Assembly (NCBI GenBank): GCA_947034895.1
Contig: OX344765.1
Span: 27,719,001-27,783,000 of the forward strand
Reading direction: 5' to 3'
DNA from: Rhytidiadelphus loreus
Taxonomy: Eukaryota > Streptophyta > Bryopsida > Hypnales > Hylocomiaceae
Length of the DNA: 64,000 nt
The position numbers and the translations under genes were made by a program. The notes under the pieces were generated by a model. The model saw only the letters and a program-made list of their open reading frames with translations, did not search any database and had not been told where the DNA came from. The stretch's first letter is position 1. The number at the start of each line of letters is the position of its first letter. This document shows, in pieces, positions 55,758-64,000 of the stretch.

Positions 55758-57249
55758 TGTGGGCGCTTATTTACCCACCCTTGGTAAATCAGCGAACACA
55801 ACCAGGTTCTAGTCCTATGATGGTTTCCTGTTCTAATGGGTGTCTAAACGTCAATCCATTGTGCCTTCCAAGCAATGGATCTTTTTTGCTAATTCCCTAA
55901 TCATGACTCTCTAATCGTGGTTCTAAATGACTCCTAAGTGGGCTATCTTGCTAGGTTATGATTTGTGTGTCCTATTCCTAAAGTTTACTCTATTGTCCTA
56001 AGGTGGAAGATCATCTCACGCCCATTCTAAAAACCTAAGGCCCGCGTGAATTGGACTCTCTAACGACCCGCTAGGGCCGGATGAAGTATTGGCCACCTGA
56101 CTATCAGACTTCATCCATGGTTTTCTATAGGTTCCTAATTCCAATTGAGGGTGAATTTTGACCCACGGACTTGACTCTATGGGTTTTAACTAAATCCTAA
56201 GTTCCAACTTGGTTGGATGAAATCTCCATGGGTTCATCCGTCATGGGTTCCAAACTTCATCCGTCCGTATCGTGGTCGTCCTGACTCTAATTTGAGCGTG
56301 TCTTATGTTTTTGGAAACCTCTCACAGTCTACTCTAAGGTTTCCTAATCATATCTGACCTGACTTGGACTTTAATGGTACCTAGCTCTCAGCCTAGTTGA
56401 GATTTTTACCCCTAGTGGGCCGATGACACAGGGGGAGTTTAGGTTCTTACCCCGGCATGGTGTCCTATGAGAAGGGTGGTCAATTCACCTTCTTCCACCA
56501 TGGTGTGGGCGCTTATTTACCCACTTTTGGTAAATCGGCGAACACAACCAGGTTCTAGTTCTATGATAGTGTCTTACTCTAATAGGTGTCTAAGCGTCAA
56601 TCCATTGTGCCTTCCAAGCAATGGATCTTTTTTGCTAAGTTCCTAATCGTGACTCTCTAATCGTAATTCTAATGACTCCTAAGTCGACTATCCTGCTATA
56701 CTATATTTTTGTGTTTCCTATTTCCTAATCCTATTCCGGTGTCCTAATGTAAAGGATTGTCTCATGCCATTTCTAAAAACCTAAGACTCGCTCAATTTGG
56801 ACCTTCTAATCACCTGTTATGGACGGATGAAGTTTTGACCGCAAGGCTATCAAACTTCATCCATGGGTTTCTATGGGTTTCCAAATCTGATTGGGGGTGA
56901 ATTTTGACTTACGGGCCTGACTCCCTATGCTCTATCTAGATCCTAAGTCCCAACTTGGGTGGACGAATACCTCCAAGTTTTCATCTGTTTAGGGCTCTAA
57001 ACTTCATCCATTGGTATCTCGGGCATCCTAACTCTAATTCCTGCGTGTCTTATGTTTTTGGAAACCCCTCAAAGCCTACTCTAAGATTTCCTCATCATTT
57101 CTGACCTGACGTGGATTCTAATGGTACCTAGCTCTCGGCCTAATTGAGACTCTTACCCATAGTGGGCCAGTGACGTGGGGGGAAGGTTAGGTTCTTACTC
57201 CGGCATGGTGTTCCGTGAGGAGGGCGATCAATTCACCTTCTTCCACCAT
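55758..57249 (-). repeat. 746-bp tandem pair inside the retroelement region
   Basis: Units 55758-56503 and 56504-57249 both begin TGTGGGCGCTTATTTACCC and end CAATTCACCTTCTTCCACCATGG. They are clearly alike but substituted and gapped throughout. No reading frame spans them on either strand. Confidence 0.88.
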
Positions 57250-57949
57250 GGTCACTTGAGGCTTGTAGGCCACGTATTTGGTTGGCCCTGCCGTATTTGT
57301 AATTTCAAAAGACTAACACTTCTTTCCGTGCATGCCCCTCCTTCTTCTTTCTCCTTCTCCTCAACCCGCGTGCCCTATTGATGGAAGGGGGTGGGTTGGT
57401 CACCTACCTACTTAGAAGGTCAAACTACGTCCTAACTACCACTTACGCGTCATCTTATCCTAATGCGGAAGGAATCTAAAAGTCAAAATATTGCCTAACT
57501 ACCTCTTACGCCTGTCTCACCCTAATGGTGGGATGGATTTCCCTTCTACCCTTTTGGTGGTCTCCTCTCCCTATTTAAGTTTTCTCCCCACTTCTCCTAT
57601 GGCACTTGGAGGTGGTGATGTGTGGGTTGGGAGGGGAGAGTTAGTGAGGTGAGATGGAAACGTCTCCTTGTCTTTTGGGTTTTTAGTGTGGGTGGCGGAT
57701 CCCCTCCCTTCCTATGACTTCTATTCTATCCACTCGCTAGTACCTTCCTAGTTTCCTATGCTTCCCTACTTTGCTACTTCTATTTCTTTCCCTAATCTCT
57801 TAGGCTATCCTACTTTCTAGTTTGTTCCCCTAGCTCCCTATGCTATCCTACCTTGCTAATTCTATTCTCCCCCCCTTTTTTAGTTTCCTAATCTAATTTT
57901 TAACCAAAGGAAAAAAAAACCAAAAAAAAGAATGACTAATCGGGGGCCA

Positions 57950-58130
57950 AGGCTGGGCGGGGGCCGCCCTGGCTGGGCTTGTAGCCTGCTGGGGGGTCTC
58001 CTGGCTGGCCGCTGCTGTTGGGGGGCCTCCTAGTTGTCCCGCTACTGCTGGGGGCCGCTCCTGGTTGTCGGGTCGGGGCTGCTCCTGGCTGCCGGTTCGG
58101 GGGCCGCTCCTGGCTAGCTGGGCGGGCTAA
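57950..58130 (+). repeat. GC-rich minisatellite GGCCGCTCCTGGCTG
   Basis: Imperfect repeats of GGGCCGC(T)CCTGGCTG and GTCGGG in an otherwise AT-rich region. The counterpart at 60957-61090 uses a different consensus. Confidence 0.75.
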
Positions 58131-58851
58131 TTCGAAAGGAAAAAAAAAGAACTTAGTTAATGGGGCACTTTCCCTCCCCCCCTTCTTTCCTTTGGCTAAA
58201 GGGTTCTATTATGGGCCTGAGCGGTACCCCAAAGGTTAGAATTACCCTTGTGAACTAGCCAAGGCGGGACTTGACAATGATCATGGACCTATAAGACGTA
58301 ATTTTGGACGCTAAACTTTGGTTTGTCTCTAACACGTTTTGGAGACTAAACTTTGGCACTAACTAGACGGTAAGTTCAAAGCTCCGCCCTTGATTTGGAT
58401 TTAACACCAAATCTAGGACTTAGCACTACTTTGGAGGTTCAAAGCTTCGCCGTCTGACTCTCTTTTAACACACTATCTAGGACTCGAGACTACTAGGAAA
58501 GGTAGAGTTTTGTTTCCCGAAGGTAACTACCCCACTCTTTTCCTAATACGGACACGGGAACTCGACTCAATTGCAAAGGTAATAGACTTGGTTAGTAACG
58601 AAATACGGGAGAGACGTGGTTAGTAAAGGAGGGTTAGTGCAACATAAATAACACACATGAACTGGAAGCCCCCCAAAGTGGCATCGCCAAGGTACGGTGG
58701 AGGGTGGTTCGAGGGTTAGTACAAGACACGAACGAAAGACACCCAACCGACTTGGGATGGTAAGAAAACTTAAAAAATATCCACACAAGAGTTACAAGAC
58801 AAGAAAGAAGGGCCCCCACGGACTTTCAACACTAAAATTGCAACAACAAGG

Positions 58852-59415
58852 AGGAGCAAAGTACTCCAAAAACACCGTAGGGAGTTTTGGCCAAAAGTTG
58901 CCAAAACCAAGAGAGGTTGGACCCACGGACCCAAAACAAGTATTGGGGGTGTTTTGGGAGAGAGAAGGGCCCCCTTTTATAGGTTTCCAAGGGCCCACTA
59001 CCCCCCCTCAACGAGTAACCTCATCCATCCAAATTTTCATCCAAATTTGAGATTTTCACCTAATTTTGGGTGTTACGATGGTCCTAACTTCTAACTTTTG
59101 GATTTTAACTTGGAATTGCAAATGGATTGCGCCAATAGCTTCAGAATGCCATTTTTAGTCTAAGGGAACTCCTACCCCCTACCCCCTATTTCTATTGCGA
59201 AAAACCCATCGGAAACTAGGGCCAACTAGGGCCAATTAAAAGGGTAAAAACCTAACTTTTAGGGTTTACCTCTTTTGGCCGGGGTAACTAGCTAGGGTTG
59301 TTGGGGAGGCTCTAGGGAGTAAGAAAAGACTCCTTGATGTCATCGTTCCGACTTCGTACGCTCCCGAGACGCCGGTCAACCCCGCAAAGATCTTGTCGTA
59401 ATTATTAATTGGGGG
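58852..59415. repeat. 564-bp stretch identical to 61762-62325
   Basis: Every base matches by eye at offset 2910. Flanking sequence on both sides differs at roughly one base in ten or more (for example GGGGGGATGTTGCCAG vs GGGGGAATGTTGTCAA just after). It includes the TATAAAAG box. Confidence 0.85.
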
Positions 59416-60249
59416 GATGTTGCCAGTTTCGGTTGCTTCCCGCTATTGGAACACCATGAAATTTGTTGGGGCGCGTTATTAACATAAAAGATGCTAGTCT
59501 AATTTTTAGTGAGATTTTACCACGGCTTGGGTATTTTCCATGAATTTCCCAACATGGCCTTTAGCGGTTGACTGCTCGGAAAAAGATCCTTTGGAGATCA
59601 GAAAAAACCGAGACTTTTTGGGAAACCTCTCATGGAGCCCCCCAAGCCACGTGCCAAGTCTTGGGCTATTCTGGCACACAGTTGGTGGCGAGGTGAAAAC
59701 TGACTTCGATTGAATCACCGGCAGGCAGGGAATCTTTCACACGTGAGGGAATCTTGGCAAACGGATTTTGCCGTGGACACCCCAACATGTTCCAGATCCA
59801 AGAACACTATCCGGCGGCTGTGGATTCCTCCATGCGGCCTATCTGGGACAAGTAACACCTGCAAGCTAACAATTTGGATTCCTAATGTTTCATCGGTGGG
59901 ATGGGGAAACTAGAACCTATCTTTGGAGATTTATGTGGGGACCTCCCTAACTCTCTTAAGACTAATTTAGCCTATCATGGTCACATGCATTAGGTTTGGG
60001 CTACTTTGGATAAGTTCCCAGTAGCCCTATTGTTTTTCACTAATTACGGGTTCTAACCTATATACAAATGGGTTTTATGGGTAATCTATGGATAAAAGGC
60101 TATTTATGACCAAATGCTATACTGGTACGTGACATACCTATTTTGGTTCTACACTCTTTTTTGGGCTTTTTGTAGTACTTTATGCCTTAATTCGTAATAA
60201 ACTAAAGAAAAAAAACAATGAGTCCCAAGTGACGAATTTGGGGCTCACA

Positions 60250-63160
60250 CATGGTAAGTTGCGGTTTGTAGGCCATGCGTTGGTTGGCACCGCACGTATT
60301 TGTAATTTCAAAAGACTAACACTTCCCTCCGTACATGCCACTTTCTTCCATCTCTTTTTCTTTCTCCTCAACCCGCGTGCCTCATTGATGGAGAGTAGTG
60401 GGTTGGACACCTACCTACTTAGAAGGTCAAACTATGGCCTAACTACCACTTACGCATCATCTTATCCCAATGCGGAAGGAATCTAAAAAGTCAAAATATG
60501 GCCTAACTACCACTTACGCCCGTCGCACCCTAATGGTGGAGTGGATTTCCCTTCTACCCTACCGATGGTGCCCCATCCCTATCTAAGCTTCTTCCCCACT
60601 TCTCCTTATTGCATTTGGAGGTGGTGATGTGTGGTGTTGGAGGGGAGAGTTGGTGAGGTGAGATGGAAACGTCTCTTATCTTTGATTGCACCGTTCTTAG
60701 CGTGGATGGCGGATTTCTTCCCTTCCTAAGCTAACTCTTGTTAGTTAGACTCTTCCTTCCTATTACTAGCCTAACCTCTATAGAGTCTATGCTAACTTCC
60801 TTCCTTTGTGTCCTACACTATCTATTTTATTCACCTTCCCCCTAGTTTTCTACACTATCTACTTTGTTAATTTCCCCCCTAATTTTCTACACTATCTGCT
60901 TTGTTAACTTTCCCCCTAACATTCTAAAATCCCCAAAAAACTACTTCCCCCCCGACTGGGCGAGCTGTAGGTTAGCTGCTTGGCCAAGCTACGGGCTGGC
61001 TGTTTGGGCGAGCTGCGGGCTGGCCGCCTGGGCTGGCTGCCGGGGCTGGGCTATTGGGCGAGCTGCGGGCTTAGCTGCTGGGCAAGTTGCCTTCGGCCCA
61101 CAAAAACAAAACTCACACTCTTGCTCTAAGGGATGGGAGGGCGCCACTCCCTTGGAAGTTATCACGAGACACAAAACAACTTGACTCTTGGAAAGTTGAC
61201 ACTCTATTTTGGAGGCTAAACTTTGAATAATTTCCAAGACGTTTTGGAAACTAAACTTTGGAACTAACCACGAGGGAGGTGCAAGGCCTTGCCGTCAACT
61301 TGGCTTTAACACCAAATTTAGGATTTTTGCCTTTCCCTAGAGGTTCAAAGCTTCGCTGTGCGGTGAACTTTAACACACAATTTAGGATTGACTTCGAACA
61401 AGGAACGATGGGGTCTGGTTACCCCAAGGGGAACTACCCCACTCTTTTCCACACACGGACACAAAGACTTGAGTCAATTGCAAAAGCAATAGACTTGGTT
61501 AGTACGAAGCACTAGGAGAGACATGGTTAGTAAAGGAAGGTTAGTACAACATAAAATAACACAACATGAAACTAGAAGCCCCCCAAAGCGGCATCACCAA
61601 GGTACGGTGGAGGGTGGTTCCAGGGTTAGTACAAGATGCGGATGAAGGACACAAAAAAGAAGACTTGGATGGTAAGAAGCTTAAAAGGCCACACAAGAGT
61701 TGCAAGACAAGAAAGAAAGGCCCTCCACGGACCTTCAACACTAGAAATGCAACAACAAACAAGGAGCAAAGTACTCCAAAAACACCGTAGGGAGTTTTGG
61801 CCAAAAGTTGCCAAAACCAAGAGAGGTTGGACCCACGGACCCAAAACAAGTATTGGGGGTGTTTTGGGAGAGAGAAGGGCCCCCTTTTATAGGTTTCCAA
61901 GGGCCCACTACCCCCCCTCAACGAGTAACCTCATCCATCCAAATTTTCATCCAAATTTGAGATTTTCACCTAATTTTGGGTGTTACGATGGTCCTAACTT
62001 CTAACTTTTGGATTTTAACTTGGAATTGCAAATGGATTGCGCCAATAGCTTCAGAATGCCATTTTTAGTCTAAGGGAACTCCTACCCCCTACCCCCTATT
62101 TCTATTGCGAAAAACCCATCGGAAACTAGGGCCAACTAGGGCCAATTAAAAGGGTAAAAACCTAACTTTTAGGGTTTACCTCTTTTGGCCGGGGTAACTA
62201 GCTAGGGTTGTTGGGGAGGCTCTAGGGAGTAAGAAAAGACTCCTTGATGTCATCGTTCCGACTTCGTACGCTCCCGAGACGCCGGTCAACCCCGCAAAGA
62301 TCTTGTCGTAATTATTAATTGGGGGAATGTTGTCAATTTCGGCTGCCTCCTGCTATCGGAACATTGTGAAATTTGTCGGGGCGCGTTATTAACATAAAAG
62401 ATGCTAGTCTAATTTTTAGTGAGATTTTACCACAGCCTGGGCATTTTCTATGAATTTCCCATCGTGGCCTTTAGCGGTTGACTGCTCGGAAAAAGATCCT
62501 TTGGAGATCAGGAAAAACCGAGACTTTTTGGGAAACCTCTCATGGAGCCCCCCAAGCCACGTGCCAAGTCTTGGGCTATTCTGGCACACAGTCAATAGCG
62601 AGGCAAAAATTGACTTCGTTTAAATTACCGGCAGTCAAGGAATCTTTCACACGTGAAGGAATCTTGGCAAACGGATTTCGCTGTGGAGACCCCGACATGT
62701 TCCAGATCCAAGAACACTATCCGGCGGCCGTGGATTCCTCCATGTGGCCTGTCTTGGACAAGTAACACCTGCACGCTAACAATTTGGATTCCTAACGTTT
62801 CGTCGATGGAATGGAGAAACTAGAACCTATCTTTGGAGATTTATGTGGAGATTTTCCTATCTCTCCTAAGACCAATTTAGCCTATCATGGTCACATGCAC
62901 TGAGTTTGGGCTATTTTGGGTAAGTTCCCAGTAGCCCTATTGTTTCCCACTATTTACGGGTTCTAACCTATATACAAGTGGGTTTTGTGGGTAATCTATG
63001 GATAAAAGGCTATTTATGACCAAATGCTATACTGGTACGTGACATACCTATTTTAGTTCTACACTCTTTTTTGGACTTTTTGTAGTACTTTATGCCTTAA
63101 TTTGTAATAAACTAAAAAAAAAAAAACAATAAGTCCCAAGTGACGAATTTGGGGCTCACA
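60250..63160 (-). mobile_element. LTR-retroelement unit 2 (minus orientation), directly adjoining unit 1
   Basis: The same order of landmarks as unit 1: TGTGAGCCCC start at 63160, TTAATTTG ... CATAAAGTAC, GGTAAAATCTCACTAAAAATT near 62430, the TATAAAAG box near 61890, and AAATACGTGCGG near 60295. The head-to-tail arrangement without intervening DNA suggests unequal recombination or a tandem insertion. Confidence 0.7.
60957..61090 (+). repeat. GC-rich minisatellite GGGCGAGCTGCGGGCTGGCTG
   Basis: About six imperfect units. It occupies the same position in unit 2 that the GGCCGCTCCTGG repeat occupies in unit 1, with a different core. Confidence 0.75.
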
Positions 63161-63166
63161 CACATG

Positions 63167-64000
63167 TCAGTATAGCCTTTGGTCATAAATAAACTTTTAC
63201 CTCTAGAATACCTCCAAAACCCACTTGTACATAGGTTAGAACCATAAAGTAGTGGGAATCAACAGGCTTGTAGAGAACTTACCCAAGATGGCCTAAAATC
63301 CAATGCATGTGACTATGCTTGGCTAAATTGATCCAAAAAGAGATAGAGAGATAGAAAGATAAAGAGATCTTTTTGTAAATCTCTAAAAATAGGTTTCAGT
63401 TTCCCCATCCTATCAACAAAATATTAAAAACCCCAATTATTAGCACGAAGGAGTCACTTTCTCAAAACAGGCAAGCAGAGGAATATATGGCCATTGGATG
63501 GTGCTCTAGGATTGGAAGCATGTCAGGAAGTTGAAAGCAAAATCCATTCGCCAAGATTCTCTCACATGTCAAAGATTCCTTAACTGTTGATAAATCATGG
63601 AAGGCCGGTTTTACCTTCCTGCCAACCGTGCGCAAGACTAATACAAGACATGGTGCACCCCTTAGAAAATTCAATGAGAGGTTCCCTAAGAATTTTTGGA
63701 ATTTTTTGACTTGTAGAGATACCTTTTCCGGACGGTCAACCGTTTAAACCTACGAGTGGAAATTCATGGAAAATTCCCGAATTGCGATAAAATCTCACTA
63801 AAAATCAGTTTAGCTTTTTTTATGTTAATAAAGCACCCTGACAAGTTTCAAAGAGTTTTGATAGCGGGAGGTGTCCGAATCACCAATAATCTTCCAAATA
63901 TCAAATACGATGAGATTTTCGTGGAGTTGACCGACGTCCCAAAAGCACATGAAGTCGGAACGAAGTCAAAGAGGTTTCTATTCTTTCTCTCTAGAGCCCT
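63167..64000 (+). mobile_element. Inverted, diverged LTR-unit fragment (runs off window)
   Basis: The reverse complement of ~62230-63050: GTATAGCCTTTGGTCATAAATA, CCACTTGTACATAGGTTAGAACC, GCCAAGATTCTCTCACATGTCAAAG, GATAAAATCTCACTAAAAATC, TATGTTAATAAAGCACCC, GAAGTCGGAACGA. It is clearly older than units 1 and 2. It lacks the first ~120 bp of the LTR and abuts the end of unit 2. Confidence 0.75.

Larger units (their letters stand above)
57250..60249 (-). mobile_element. LTR-retroelement unit 1 (minus orientation)
   Basis: In minus orientation it starts TGTGAGCCCC at 60249. It carries GGTAAAATCTCACTAAAAATT at about 59520-59500 and a TATAAAAGGGGGCCC box at about 58970-58983. It continues to AAATACGGCAGGGCC-like sequence near 57290. 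It aligns with 60250-63160 (offset 2910 in most of its length). No gag-pol frame, so it is a very long LTR or a non-autonomous element. Confidence 0.7.

Noticed and set aside
57601..57960. Purine/pyrimidine-rich tracts suggesting a polypurine tract or replication origin
   Set aside because: Low-complexity CT-rich DNA only. No adjoining LTR boundary or origin signature supports it.
58697..62004. Several 70-126-codon frames in the LTR-like units
   Set aside because: They lie in LTR promoter/leader DNA, overlap on both strands, and show no gag, protease, reverse transcriptase or integrase motifs.

Overview
The window looks like nuclear DNA of a land plant. It is AT-rich and mostly non-coding. 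It has GT-AG introns with T-rich acceptors, TATA-type promoters, CACTA-type miniature transposons with the plant terminus CACTACAAGAAAA, and LTR-like blocks with a TATAAAAG box. The two recognisable gene families, an N4/N6-type DNA methyltransferase-like protein and a DUF2235 alpha/beta-hydrolase, would suit a non-flowering land plant (moss, liverwort, lycophyte or fern). That placement is an inference. No bacterial-style operon, rRNA or CRISPR is present.

Layout. 1-939: the last three exons of a DNA methyltransferase-like gene; a decayed fragment of its 3' end recurs at 43.67-43.83 kb. 1.8-5.14 kb: block A, repeated in the same orientation at 35.1-38.53 kb. 5.13-9.31 kb: block B, which carries a DUF2235 gene on the minus strand and recurs inverted at 26.09-30.93 kb with a second, diverged DUF2235 gene on the plus strand. 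The two genes point away from each other, and each has its own TATA box, leader and poly(A) signal. 9.3-26 kb and 38.5-54.8 kb: repeat-rich, gene-poor DNA. 54.8-64 kb: LTR-retrotransposon-like material, namely a 5' LTR piece, a 746-bp tandem pair, two head-to-tail units of about 2.9 kb and one inverted partial unit.

The strongest signal outside the genes is a family of about 0.65-1.16 kb elements without coding capacity. They are bounded by TTAA and inverted termini reading roughly CCCCTAAAGGACC. About ten full or partial copies are present. At three of them the unoccupied target site survives elsewhere in the window and has a single TTAA, so TTAA-specific insertion can be inferred from this sequence alone. 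Other elements include three CACTA-type elements with perfect 3-bp target duplications, one hAT-like miniature element whose empty site is preserved in the other block B, long inverted-repeat elements carrying outward-facing TATA modules, and a miniature family ending in AAAATGGCGGTATTCC.

The genes show no shared pathway. The two DUF2235 genes are paralogues made by segmental duplication. Catalytic blocks and flanks are nearly identical, while discrete internal segments are strongly diverged, which suggests conversion or rapid evolution of the segments around the active site. The other open frames are short and mostly lie in repeats; I do not treat them as genes.
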